The notes under the pieces are model-generated. The model was not told where the DNA came from. It was given only the letters and a program-made list of their open reading frames with translations, and did not search any database. From NCBI RefSeq assembly GCF_032362555.1, contig NC_083507.1, forward strand, positions 9,179,001-9,243,000: a stretch of DNA of 64,000 nt, in the 5' to 3' direction. A program made the position numbers and the translations under genes. This DNA is from Amyelois transitella (lineage: Eukaryota; Arthropoda; Insecta; Lepidoptera; Pyralidae). Every line of letters begins with the position of its first letter. Position 1 is the stretch's first letter. Positions 1-11,853 of this stretch are shown here, one piece after another.

Positions 1-118
1 AGCGCTCGGCTTGTTGTTCATGTGTTTTGGTTTCAAAGTTAAATTACCCTATATGTTGTTAAGAAATTATAGCTTTACATAAAAAAACGTTTCGTCATAA
101 GTCATCCAGATATCTCAC

Positions 119-3100
119 TTATTGAGTTGTTCTTCAGCGGAGGCCAGCATTTTGAGCCGCACGCTGGTAGAAAGAGTCACGTTGTCGATATGCTGGAGAA
201 CTGAGTCGAAGAAACGTCTGACGGCGCTGTCGTCCATGGCCGCTTCGATTTTCTCAGCGCTCGACTTTTGAGCTTCACCTGGGAAAACAAATATTAGGTT
301 TTAGAGATTATTTGGCCGATTTAAAGACTATCTGGAGTAGTATTCGCATAAAATACGAACTTTACAAATCGACCAATCACAAAATTCCATCATTTGCGAA
401 CGCAACCCGATTGGCTAACTTCTACTCGGTAAATGTCACAGGACGACTGTGCTTATGCTGGGTAGGCACCTGTTTACTTTTGAATTAATTTAAAATATTG
501 GTTGAATTAAAATGTATCTTTGCATCACAGTACATTCCGTTAAAGTGTCCTGCAAACAGCTGTTACCACCATCACCGCCTTTATAAAAAAAATGATGCCT
601 TATATTATAAAACAAGTAAATGGTACGTACCTATAGGCAAGTGGGGCACAAGATGAGGCATGGTGTCGCGTAGATATGTGTAGTGTTTCACAGTATGCTC
701 TTCGAATAGAGGGAGCATTGTGGTGCAGTGCTGAGCCGCGTTCAGTACTAGGATTAGTACGCAAACATCTGATCGAATTTATAAGGAAAATAATAATTCT
801 TATTGGGAACTTATTTATTGCAATCAAATAAAAAAACTGTACTAAAATTGCACTAACATATCAATTAATTTCTCTTTATTACTTTATCACTACAATTGAA
901 TAATTGTTTGATTGCTAACAACCACTGGTCTTACTTTAAAAAAAATACAAAATTCAACTTATGGCAAGAATTATTTCTATGGTAAGACTATATTAACATT
1001 TTAAATAAATTTTGTTCACGTCACATAACTTTTTATTACCAAACAGTCGTATGCGAACTTTTGTTGGCTATTTAGTATTATAAAATAGAAGAACAAGACT
1101 TTGTTCCCTTTGTGGCGACATCTCATTTGCTTGTTCATCAAAAAGGATACAGGAAGGATCTTCGACGTCCGGCTCGGGCATGTCGAAGAACGGATGTACG
1201 GCCAACAGCCGCGTGGTCAGCGGCAGCACCAGTGTGGCGTGCGAGCTGCCCAGGCGTTGTACACAACGAAACGTCGACCGCTTGTCCTGTATAGAATAGA
1301 TTTATTTTCAAAATTGGATACAAGGTATCACTAATTGACGTCACATAACTTAAATCTAATTATAACTACTACCGCTTCCAAAGCGCATGTGTAGAAGAAG
1401 CGGCGGAACAAACTACACTGCAGCATTTTTAATCGGACGTCAATTTACAAATATAGATCTCTTAAATCTAAATCGTGGACGAATGCACATTGTCTACATT
1501 AAATAACATGAATCAATGTAGAACTAATTATACGTGTATATATTGTTAGACTTAACAAGAGAACAGATCATCGCTCCGCTGCGAATAGGTTTTATATCTG
1601 TCAAATAAGGAGAGCGACCGCTATTTTTAAAATGTGAAATTATTTATACTTTATTACACGGCATTTTACATGTTGTTGTAACTCACCAATTAAGTTAATA
1701 ATCGCAAGTGCAAAAAAGATTACTATTTAACTCCTTGGCACCGCAAAAAAATCACTACTGAGCCGACAATGGTTTGGAGCCTGAATATAGTATATTTATG
1801 AGCCAAAAATAGAGTAAAATATCAAAGATTTCGCAACTTCTCTTTCACCTGTTGACAAAAAGTTTATTATGACTCTTGTAAAAATTATACAAACTGTGAT
1901 TTAAATATGTGTGTATGACCTGTGGATATCTCTTGAGATTTTCTAGTATTTTATCGATGCACATCTCGAGGCAGGTCTTGGATGCCACAGTACACGAGCC
2001 CAGCATTCTGTGGAGTCCTTCTCTCACATCCATTGAGTAATCCTGTAGCCAAAAGTTTATAAAATTAATAATCAACAAGTCAGCATCTTCTTTAATTGCT
2101 AAGTTTACAACAGATTGGGTGCTTCAAACCTAACGTTGGTATTGAAACAAAGCATATCACCTTATTTTATAAGTCGCACGTCGAACTCATCGCTAAACAA
2201 GTCGATCAATAAATCGGACGACATCAATAGAAAGTAAATCATAGTTTGACTTACTTCTAGAGCTCCTAGTATAGTTTCGAGCTGATCTTCTCTCAGCACG
2301 ATGTGATGGGAGATTTTCGTGAGGCTGTCGATAGCTCGGAGTCGCACGTCCTCGATCTCGTCGTTGAACATGTCGACCAAGAAATCGAGCGAAGTGGTCG
2401 CGAACACTGTGTTTTCTAGCGACAGTTGGCAAACCGCGTCTACTGCCGCTGTTCGCACCTCTGCCAACAATTCATAAAAAATAGTATTTGATTATTTCTT
2501 GCTTTATGTATTACATAGTATTTGGAGCAGTAACTAAAAAAATAAAAATAGATTCACAGTTTTAATATTATGATTTTTCATGCTACTAATAGTATTTGGA
2601 GCAGTAACTAAAAAATTAAAAATAGATTCACAGTTTTGATGATGAAACCTGCATCCACATTTTTGTTTCCTAATAGGAATCAGGACTCAAATTTTTTTGT
2701 ATGTAGAAAAAAACCGTACTGTGTCGTATCTTCTTTCCGATAGAGGATCATAATTATGATCCGACATACATACATATAATCACACCTACATATATCCCTT
2801 GCGAGGTAGACAGAGCCAACAGTCTTGAAAAGACTGATAGGCCACGTTCAGCTATTTGGCTTTAAGATAGAATTGAGATTCAAATAGTGACAGGTTGCTA
2901 GCCCATCGCCTAAAATAAGAATCCCAAGTTTATAAGCCTACCCCTCAGTCGCCTTTTACGACATCCATGGAAGAGAGATGGAGTGGTCCTATTCTTTTCT
3001 ATTGGTTCCGGGACCACACGGCATTATGATCCGAATAATATTTATTTTAATTTCATGTCGCGGAGACGTGTCTCCCTGCTCCTTAGAGTATTTAAACACT

Positions 3101-6051
3101 GGTCTCCGCGAGTACAATCGGCAGCGCAGTGCACCCACCCAGCAGCTCGTCCTCCAGGCCGTGCACGAAGGCCCCGGCGGCGCCGCCCGGCAGCAGCTGC
3201 ACCGTGTCGTGCTGCAGCGCGGCGCCGGGCGCGTCGTCGGCCCAGCGCCGCCCGCTGGCCCACGCGCCCGACCGGACCAGCTCCGCGCCGCGCTCGTGGG
3301 CTGTACGCTTCTTCTGCGGATGCAAATTTCCTTTAATAGCACAGATCGACCTATCCTCTCTGTACACAAGACCATAAAATGCAGAGGCTGCACTTTCTAC
3401 TTGTATTTATTATAGTTTTTTATAATTCTCTTCATGCAAGCTTTTCATTTTAGGTCATGTCCTTTCGTCAGGACGTTGCCGATTTAATCAAAATAAGTTT
3501 ATCTAGGTTTAAAATAATTAAAATATCTAATGTCTCCGAATTATGTATCAACATACTCATAATCTACATTGATTTATATTTTGGAATTAGGTTGTAAGAC
3601 TAATGCTGTCGAAAGCATGTAAACTGTGGATAACCATTTAAAATCTTACCTTCATATTGCTCATGAGCTGTTTATCCAACGTTTGCAGCAGGAACCTGTC
3701 CGAGACCCCTCGAGTGGTGCCCAGCAAGGTGCACGCGAGCGCGCGGACTTGCATACAGAGGTCATTGACCGCTGAGCAGAGACGAATGAAAGCGTCGTCG
3801 ACCAGACGCATCGTAGTTTCACCATCTTGTAGTGTCACTGTACTATAAATATTAAAAATACCTATATTAGTAAGTCTGAGCACTAAAGCTAAGCCCTCTT
3901 CATTCTGATGGACACAAACACAATAAAAAATTAAAAAATGTACACATATTTGTCCATGCTGGAAATCAAACCATTTCCTATGTGGTGGACTAATATATGA
4001 CTGTCATAATCACCAAATGACAAAAACAGTAATTTATTTTCTACTCAAATCATTTAATATAAACAGTACTTATAACACAGGCTTAAACTTGCACACCTTT
4101 CTATTGTTACAATAGAATCTCACTCACTTCTCAGAATACTTGTTCCCCAACACCCAGACCAGCTTTAGAGCGACTTCCCGCACGATCTCGTAGTCGTCAG
4201 ATAACGCGGTACACACTTGCTCGTACAACCCCGCACTCAAAGTCTGACCACGCTCGTGCAATGTCAACAGTGCTTGGAAAGCTTCGCAGCGCACTCGGGC
4301 ATCCTGGATAAAATTTAAACATGGTAATGAAACCTGCTTTACGTAGCTACATAGAACTTATCTCTGGAGAATAAATACATACATACAAGGAATCACAATT
4401 TTGAATGAATTGAGTGTCAAATGTGACAGGCTTATACTGAGTTTCAATTTACACATGTTTATAACACACGATATACATACAGGCTTGTATACAGTTACGA
4501 ATACTTCTGAAAACTAAAATCTAGAAATTTTACAAACTGAACTTATGGTGTTGGTTCATGGAGAGGTGGTCACATTTCTCTGCCACAATTCTATATAATA
4601 AATAAACAAACTTCATCTTACCACCACTTACCACCAGGCAGATTGTGGTCAAACACTCAAATCAAATAAAATATTTTTTTTTTAAATAAATCTCCATTGC
4701 ATAGCTCAAGAAATATATTAGGTATACCTTTTAGAACAATTCTGCATTTTAAACTAACCTCAGCATATGAGTAATCACCAAGCAGTTTCACAATAGCATC
4801 GGCCTCCGTAACATTCTCAGCCGTGCGATCCAACTCTGGATGTATCACATACAGCTCACTGATAAGCTGAAGACACCGACACTTCACTTGGTGGCTCGTG
4901 TCCTTTAAGTTGTCTTTAGCAACGCTCACCAGCCTATTCATGAGGTTCTTGTCATCACTCAATTTGTTGCCCAGTTTCAGTAAAGTAGCTATTCCTTGTG
5001 CTATTACCTGAAAATGGAAAGATTTTAGTTAAGTGATATTTACAACTAATTACTACCTAATGATTGAAAAGAGATTACACATTTTTGTTTAACTCTTTTA
5101 AGCTTTTCTTTATGCTGTTTCCCTTTTATCTTTGCTGTTTGCACCCTATAGCAATATACAGGGGATACAATTAGGGTTGCCACCTCTTTTTTTAAGAAAA
5201 ATAGTATTTTTTTTAATTAAAAAAATATGTAGTACTTTTGGGATATTCAAGAAAAAAAAATTGTACACATCTATTTTCAATCATTATTTATTTTTCCATG
5301 AGTACTTATTATTACTTTTCGCTTTTGCCATCAATGTTCTATTAATTTTAAAATAGTAATAGGCATAATACGTGAATGAGTTTCGTTCAAAAATCCCTAT
5401 ACAGCACTGCAGATGCGTTCCTTTCACAGTCAATTCAAAAAAATAGTGACAATTGAATTAGCGTAAAAAATATAGTATTTTTCGTCCTATATTGTTTTTA
5501 TATTATATATAGTACAATTAACTTAAATATAGTATGATACTATATAATATAGTACGGGTGGCAACCCTAGATACAATGAAAACTTACCTTATGAGAAGTT
5601 TCATTCTTTATCAAATGTATTGTCTCATCAATCAAATTGTTGAGGTTGGCACCCGGACATTCAAGTCCAATATCACAAAACAACCACAATATTTTCACTC
5701 TGACAACGGATTCCTCTTCAGACTGAAAATGCTCTGATAGTTTCTTAATGGCTTCCTCAACATCTGATTCCTGAAACTGCAGACAGTCGGATATACGTAG
5801 TAGAAGCTGCAAAGCTTCTTCGCTAGATTTACATTTTTCCAAAAGCCCCACAAATGCCGCCGCTGAACTCCCAATCAGAGGTTTTTTCGCCAAGTGCAAT
5901 TTCTTTGAAGGCGAACCATCCTAAAGTAAACAAAATGATAATAATGTAGAAAAACAGTAAACGATTAGTTATAATGAATTAAGGATATAGAGAATACCTG
6001 AAAAGATTTATTATATTCGGCTAGAGCCCGTTTTTTTAACACCGCAGCCAT
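119..6051 (-). CDS. INTS4: Integrator complex subunit 4, 3' end outside window
   Basis: INTS4 is a HEAT-repeat scaffold of the nuclear Integrator complex; with INTS9/INTS11 it forms the cleavage module that processes snRNA 3' ends and attenuates transcription. Eleven coding exons join in phase: 6051-5998, 5920-5588, 5007-4759, 4303-4128, 3842-3650, 3313-3139, 2460-2255, 2042-1920, 1286-1151, 768-631 and 278-119, giving about 647 residues. Conserved family stretches are read directly: the N-terminus [72 protein letters not shown] and [10 protein letters not shown]. The human protein, as I recall it, is about 960 residues, so the C-terminal third lies left of base 1. The in-frame stop at 117-115 lies just past a GTGAGA splice donor and is intronic. 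Introns carry a SINE (2765-3022), a 49-bp duplication and a hAT MITE beside the exon-2 donor. Confidence 0.95.
2515..2637. repeat. 49-bp direct duplication in an INTS4 intron
   Basis: Two 49-bp copies (2515-2563 and 2589-2637) differ at one visible position and are separated by 25 bp. The unit begins ATAGTATTTGGAGCAG and ends TCACAGTTTT. It lies in the intron between the exons ending 3139 and starting 2460. Confidence 0.85.
2765..3022 (-). mobile_element. Full-length SINE (family A) with 12-bp target duplication
   Basis: This is the reference-like copy of the commonest repeat here. Read on the minus strand it starts GCCGTGTGG and ends in a (TATG)n-like tail. It is flanked by the exact duplication ATTATGATCCGA at 2753-2764 and 3023-3034. 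The clean flanks fix both ends and show insertion by target-primed retrotransposition. I see no tRNA box A/B, so the origin of the head is unclear. It sits in an INTS4 intron in the same orientation as the gene. Confidence 0.88.
5172..5569. mobile_element. hAT-type MITE, 398 bp, with 8-bp target duplication
   Basis: Terminal inverted repeats TAGGGTTGCCACC and GGTGGCAACCCTA are perfect over 13 bp. They are flanked by the identical 8-mer GATACAAT at 5164-5171 and 5570-5577. An 8-bp duplication with a TAGGG terminus is typical of hAT elements. The interior is AT-rich and has no coding potential, so it is non-autonomous. It lies in an INTS4 intron, with its duplication starting about 10 bp past the splice donor of the exon ending at 5588. 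Confidence 0.9.
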
Positions 6052-6423
6052 TGTCAGAAGCCGGTATTTTGGAAAATATTACTGATAAGTTTATGACAAA
6101 TTTTAAAAAATTACTTTTCACATTCGCTTCACATTACTAAAAAATAAAGCAAGCCAACGCAACATAGAAAAACTTAAGAAAAACTAGTCGCTACTCGCAA
6201 ATTATTAACTACAGTACAGAGGTATCGGCGAATCACTGTCAATGTCAATTTAAGGAGAGAGAGAAAAATAATGCAACTTAAATATCACTGTCAATCTGTC
6301 AGAAATTAAAATGTAATTATTTGCAGTGTTGTCAACTTCAGTTGCAAAATTGTCTGTGATGCGAAAAGAAGTTTGATTTAACGGTCCAAAAAAGCGGTAG
6401 ATTGCTAATAATATGTTACGTTA
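6052..6423. other. INTS4 upstream region
   Basis: The stretch between the INTS4 start codon and the left end of the Harbinger element holds no open frame of note. It should contain the INTS4 promoter and 5' leader; I see no clear TATA box. Confidence 0.5.
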
Positions 6424-7368
6424 CCGTCAGGAGGCTTACCACAACCTTTTATAGAACCGTTCAAATATTAAGGCAGTTTATTAGCAGGCCTGCTCAAAAC
6501 TCCTACCATTACGTCTCATAAGGTGAACGGTTTAAGCTGAATGATGAACGGTTATTTTGTCTATGGCTCAATGTGGAGATGTCAATAAAGAAACGTTCAA
6601 ACCTCTAATAAAAATAATAATACCATAATAATATAATTAAAGATAACAAATACTTATAAATTTAATTAAATATGAAGTTAACCTAAATTTTTCTGAATTG
6701 CAATGCATTGTTGCACGCTATAAAATACTTTTATTTGTATAAATTAAAATAAATTAAATAAATGTTAGTTTAAAATGGTTTTGAACGAATCGGCCTGTCA
6801 CATAAATTTAAAGTAGGTAGGTACCTGCTAGAATACTTGAGTGATACTTGAAAGTTTTCGATAACTTTAAATTCGTCCCTAAGTCATAAATAATGTTTTT
6901 AATGTGTAGAGCCGTTCTGCAACCACTTGAAATATCCTTTTTTTACTTGTCACGGCTTTTTAAGTCGACGCGCCTTACCTCACAACAGTTTTAGAAGTTT
7001 GCCGGATCGCAGTGATTTTTAATATTCTTAACTTTTGAGGCTATTATTTATTTTACAAGAAAACTATATAATGTCGTAAGTAGAAAGTGTTTACTTATAA
7101 TACCAAGGTATGTAAACATTGATTCCTTTATTTCTTAAAGTCATCTTCATCCTACTCCCAGCTTCACCTGCTTAAATCAATAATCTTTATTTTCACTTTT
7201 GCAGTAAGTTTCGGAAATCCTTATTTAGTGAAACCTGCAGATTTAAAATCTCTAGACCTACCAGTTTGCCTGGTGTGTTGACCTACAGGCACTCAATCCA
7301 TGAGTTTTCTCTTTTAATTACATTGTCTCAGTTTTAAACTATACCTAAATGTTCTTTAACTGTTTTAG

Positions 7369-8460
7369 TACTGGGTGGACCTGAAGGCCAAAATAAAACG
7401 TAAAAATAGAACAATTCGAGAGAGCATCAGCAGGACAGGAGGGGGCCCGCCAAGTGGGGAAGAGCTAACAGAAATTGACATAAAATTTTTAAGTATCCTT
7501 GGTGAGGAATATGGCATGGGTTTACCAGCGGTGCAGGTGAACCCATTGCAGGTAAGATCCCTTAAATACATTAAAACCTACAAATTATAATTAATACAAA
7601 AAATATATGTTATGTTATATATGTATTAATGAAACCATTTATTTTTAGGATGATATGAGACCTGAAGCTGGCCCCTCTGGCATTCGAGGTATTGAAGTCG
7701 AATCCATTACAGAAGAATGGTTAGAAGTTCCTTCTAGTGTATGTATTCAATTTCATTATTACTAGATTGAGATAAAACATTAATATTTATTGACTAAGGC
7801 ATCGTGATCTCAAAATGTGTTGTCATAGGCGCCTAGTACATAAAACTAAGTGAATAGACTATATCATAGTAGCCTAGTGATGATGAATTATATACCATAC
7901 TGATTGTATTTTGTATAATAAATTTAACAATTTGATTACATTACAAAGCCATACAGCTGAGCATGGCTTAGCCCTTTTGAGACTGTTGGCTCTGTCTACT
8001 CCTATGGTCATAGAATGTGATTAGATAAATGAATAATTCAATGCTTTAAGTCTTCTTGAGACTGTAAGCTCTGTCTACTCCTATGGTATAAGAATGTGAT
8101 TGTATGAATGAATATTTCAATTGTTATTTTCAGGTATCTCAAACTGTTAGTTCTATCGAGGCAGATTCTCTACCTGCAGATGTAGAAATTACTACTGCAT
8201 CATCAGATCCTTCACAAAGCCACGCAGCAGCTGTCTCTGATGAGGCTGTCGGCGTCGAAGTACCTAGTGTGGTACAGGCTGAAGCCCCGCCACAACCTAG
8301 GCGACGGTGCGGACGTGCTCATTTAACAGCTGCAGAAGCAAGGGTGCAAATAGTTGAAGCTGCACGACAGAGGGCTGCTACTGAAGCTGCAAATAGTTTA
8401 ATACTTCAAGAAGCTATTTGTCTCTTCCGTGAATTAGTGGCTATAATTAGAAGAAGGTGA
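7369..8460 (+). pseudogene. Harbinger Myb/SANT-like accessory protein, N-terminus missing
   Basis: Three exons join in frame: 7369-7551, 7649-7738 and 8134-8460, encoding 199 residues to a stop. The first exon gives WVDLKAKIKRK followed by RTGGGPPSGEELTEID, the segment that follows the trihelix/SANT fold in Harbinger-encoded Myb-like proteins (also called MSANTD or apontic-like). The last exon is acidic, then Arg/Ala-rich (PRRRCGRAHLT onwards), and ends in a helix with IIRRR. In the family this protein moves the transposase into the nucleus and binds the ends. I find no convincing exon for the SANT domain upstream, so the gene looks 5'-truncated, or a very short exon was missed. Intron 2 contains SINE tail fragments. 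Confidence 0.72.
7948..8110 (+). mobile_element. Two SINE family A 3'-end fragments in tandem
   Basis: Degraded tails (about 7948-8035 and 8047-8110) both carry GAGACTGT followed by GCTCTGTCTACTCCTATGG and end near TGATT..ATGAATGAAT. They match the 3' half of family A and lie within the Harbinger element. Confidence 0.6.
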
Positions 8461-8830
8461 GCAATAATTAATTTATTCAATGTGCCAAATTCATCAAAAT
8501 TGGTCCAGTAAACCATTTCATAATGTCAATCATTTCTCTTAATAATATTAGTATAGCTAATCCATTAATAACTTGAAGTTTTCTTTGAGATATTCACTTT
8601 TCTGCAAATTTACAGAATGTTTTGTATATATTTAAAATAAAAAAAGTTTTATTTAATTTTTATTATAATTATTAAGTTATTTTAAAATATGTCATTTTGG
8701 AATGAGCAAAATTAAAACTAGAACTACTTTTAAAAAAGAAAGATGATTACTAAGCAAAATTAAATTTACAAATTAAATTATTCATGTAAAATTCTTTTAC
8801 TTAACATAACATAACATTTACATTTACTTA

Positions 8831-8851
8831 TTATATATATATATATATATA
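8831..8851. repeat. (TA)n microsatellite
   Basis: About ten TA dinucleotides, flanked on both sides by copies of CATTTACTTAT. The surrounding 8640-9050 stretch is very AT-rich with nothing else recognisable. Confidence 0.9.
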
Positions 8852-9064
8852 CATTTACTTATTGAATAAGTACTTTTATGCTTTTACATAATAAAATATA
8901 GGTATTCAATTTAATTTAAACAATAAAAAAACTATATTACTTTGATGAATATTAAATGAAAAAGATTATTGTTCATAAACTACCTGCATAGCTACTTATA
9001 ACTTACTCTTAAAAACGAAATATTATTGAATAAAAATCTGCAATAAAATTCTATTTTTTGATTT

Positions 9065-10953
9065 TCAGGTACGGCGAAGAGCCCAGAGACGTGCCACAAG
9101 ATCCCGCCGTGTAGATATACCACGTTGAAGCTCAATGTTGTGTTGCCCAGCTGGTTCATGAAGAGCTTCCACTGGTGGTTGTTGTGCAACTTCCCTTGCT
9201 TGCTCTTCTTCTGTCAACCTTACTTCAGGCAAGTTGTTTTCATTACAAATATTGTGCAATATTACACAAGCATTTGTAATGAAGCCAGCAACCTGTGGTA
9301 GATAATGTAACACCCTGTGGCACAAGAGACACCGGAAACGTGCTTTGAGAAGACCTATAGTTCTTTCTATCACATTCCTAGCCTTTACATGCTTTTGTGT
9401 ATAATATGCTTCCGGTGTAGACACACCGGAAGCACATATAACCAGACGGTTCTGCATCCAAAATAGGTGTCATCATCGTTCTTCGTTGTGAGTACCCAGA
9501 GTCACCTGGAAATAAATATTATAACTCTGTTATTTTTTTATTTTATTTGAACATTCATATTTTATATAAATTTAATGATACATTTTTATTTTAAAATTGT
9601 ATCCTACAAATATTTTTGACTTTTAAAATTTTGTTTCATGTTTTTAATTGGTCTAGTTTTAATTGAAAGTGTGTTAAAAATATATCTTTCAAACAATATT
9701 GTTCATATTATTTGCTATAATAAGTTCACCAACAAAGGTTTTCTTACCTAAAAGCCATGTTGCTTCAGACCCTAAATTTTCCAAATGGTAACGTACAGGA
9801 TGGTGGCTCCATATAAATGAGTCATGAAATGACCCTGGATGACTCGCATCAACACTTAAAATTTGTTGATCCGCATCACAAATCTGAAAAAAAAAAAATA
9901 AGAAAAATTTGAAATTACTAAAGTGGTTCAATGGAAAAAAAAATTGTAAGTATGTATATTAGAAAATCATTGGTGGGAGAGTAGTTTTAGCCAACTCATA
10001 AACATGAAAAGTTCATAGACATTGTTCCTGAATTAGGGCTGGCCCGGGCCCAGGGAGGCATCCAGTAGACGTGTACTTAGTATATACCTATTCAATATAC
10101 ATTTTTCAAAATTACTCGATTATACCTACATTATAATAAGGGACAGGCTTATAAATTTGGGATTCTTTTTTTAAGGTGATAGACTAGCAACCTACCATTA
10201 TTTGAATCTCAATTCTATCTACCATTAATCTCGGCCTATCAGTATTTTTGGGACTGTTGGCTCTGAATACCCCGCAAGGGACATAGATGTGATCATGTTT
10301 GTATGTGTTATATAATTTCTTTCTACAGAAATATCTATCTTCATGCTCATTAGGCCTTACTATGCGAACATGGATACAATCAATACATCCAATCACACCA
10401 GGGATACCAAATTTGTTGAAAAATCTGCAGGCAAAAAAGGCATATTGTTATCAAACTTAATTATTGATATAATATAAATAAAATTAGCTAAGTAAATATA
10501 AGCGTGCCTTAATCTTTTTAACTGACGACTTTCATAAGTCTGTGGGAATTTTATTATATTTGTATAAGAGAGGATTACTATTAAAATAATGTACTTTATG
10601 GAACTTGATTGACCTTTGCTTCTATGCTTAAATCAGTTGCTCTTTTAGAGCTTTTTGCCATTATTGGCTCCAGCCCTTGACAAAGTTTGTGCACCAAGTC
10701 TGCGGTTAACCTAGACAAGTAAGATACGAGTAATTATGTTATCATGTTGTTGAGAAGAGAGAGATAGATCTTTCTTTATAATAGAGATATGTGAACATTT
10801 ACATACCTGTAGGTACTCCTTGATGAAAGCATTTTCATCTAAGTCAAAAGGATCATTATTTTCTCTGTTCCTTAAACGTTTCTTTTTATTTGCCATTCTG
10901 GATTCGTTGAAATCACTTTCCAAAAACTCAAACAGTTCATATTCGTCACACAT
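9065..10953 (-). pseudogene. HARBI1-like Harbinger transposase, broken
   Basis: Minus-strand blocks match the PIF/Harbinger nuclease in order. 10953-10807 is the N-terminus (MCDEYELFEF). About 10700-10578 reads LTADLVHKLCQ to ATDLSIEAK. About 10422-10291 reads FGIPGVIGCIDCIHVRIV. 9882-9752 reads ICDADQQILSVDASHPGS and HDSFIW. About 9506-9080 reads DSGYSQRRTMMTPILDAEP, then ARNVIERTIGLLKARFRC and NACVILHNIC. The GCIDCIH, HPGSFHD and VIERTIG blocks frame the catalytic DDE triad. The helix-turn-helix stretch expected after SIEAK (ALRFFATGSYQ in relatives) is absent, a SINE follows the third block, and the last exon changes frame between DAEP and the block starting STPEAYYTQK. The copy therefore cannot make active transposase. 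Confidence 0.85.
10137..10311 (+). mobile_element. SINE family A, 5'-truncated, nested in Harbinger
   Basis: Starts mid-element at GGGACAGGCTTATAA and runs to CCCGCAAGGGACATAG and a TGTATGTG tail. The head is missing and the tail kept, as expected for LINE-mediated insertion. It lies inside the transposase, so it is younger than the Harbinger insertion. Confidence 0.82.
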
Positions 10954-11404
10954 CTTTGCAATAATGTTAGGGGTGTTATTAATGTTTACACAACTTACTC
11001 TTCTGTAGATTTAACTTTTTTGAAAAATTCATAGGTATTTAATCAAATTCTTATTAAACAATAGCTTTGCATGTATTTTAATGCCCTTTATCCTACAAAT
11101 CCTTAGGAAACAAACACGGAACATTTGGTGAATATCTTACAAAACAACGCCAAAATGTCCAAAGAAGCTACCTGAAAGTAACTTTTTAAGAATCGCTTTA
11201 TTTGACATTTGCGACGAGCAAGAAACAATTCCTGCTGTCAAAAGTGGCCGTTGTGGTAGGAAAACTCTATACAAAAAAAATGGTGAACGGTTTACTGAGC
11301 AGACCTGCCGCAGGCCTGCTTATAATTGATGTCATGGTACGAAAAAGCAGTGCAGTTCAATTTAGGTCCTGCTATAAGACGTCGTGGTAAGCCTCCAGTG
11401 TCAG

Positions 11405-11853
11405 TAAAATTTTTTTACTGTTGCATACATTTTGGCCCTGTATTTAATGAGCGCGATGAATGTGGGTTAAAGTCTTCGAGTTAAATTATAGAGCGCGTGC
11501 TAGAATCGTACGCCACCAGTCATTGTCACTGTCTCTTAAAAATCTGTCAAGAGATATTGATGCCTTGGACGAGACGCCAATAAAAAAGAACTACACTAGC
11601 TCTATGCGGATCTATGAGAATTAGAACTACAGTGTCACTGTCACGTACCTGTTGTTGACCTGTTGCGTTTGAGTTTTGAGATTGAAATGTTTTAAGTTTA
11701 AAGTTTTTTTGCTTTTGTGTATTCCTCGGTTTTTATTCTTGATTGAGTTGAGTTACAAAACAATACGGTTGGGCAATTTTTATCGATCATCGTGTTTTCG
11801 TTAAGTCAGGAGTAATATTGTTCCGTGATTAAGTCTGATGGACAAAAGGGACG
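11405..11853. other. THAP gene upstream region
   Basis: Between the Harbinger right end and the THAP start codon. No repeat or frame stands out; the promoter and 5' leader of the THAP gene should be here. Confidence 0.45.

Larger units (their letters stand above)
6424..11404. mobile_element. PIF/Harbinger DNA transposon, about 5 kb, decayed
   Basis: The shared terminal core GGAGGCTTACCAC lies at 6430-6442, with its reverse complement GTGGTAAGCCTCC at 11384-11396; outer bases match only partly. Both ends also carry GCAGGCCTGC and GGTGAACGGTTTA motifs. Between them lie the two genes typical of the superfamily: a Myb/SANT-like accessory protein (+) and a HARBI1-like DDE transposase (-). Harbingers use a 3-bp TWA target; TTA abuts the left end and TAA the right, which is not a strict direct repeat, so exact ends may be off by a few bases. 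A SINE (10137-10311) inserted later. The transposase is damaged, so this copy is not autonomous. Confidence 0.85.

Noticed and set aside
115-120. Stop codon ending INTS4 at 117-115
   Set aside because: A GTGAGA donor directly precedes it, and the protein would end about a third short of its relatives.
2978-3415. Long plus-strand frames over 2978-3415
   Set aside because: They are antisense shadows of the GC-rich INTS4 exon 3139-3313 and the adjoining SINE; the minus-strand reading matches INTS4.
8154-8460. Host gene for the Myb-like protein at 7369-8460
   Set aside because: It lies inside the Harbinger termini, pairs with a HARBI1-like transposase and lacks its DNA-binding part, so a transposon gene is more likely.
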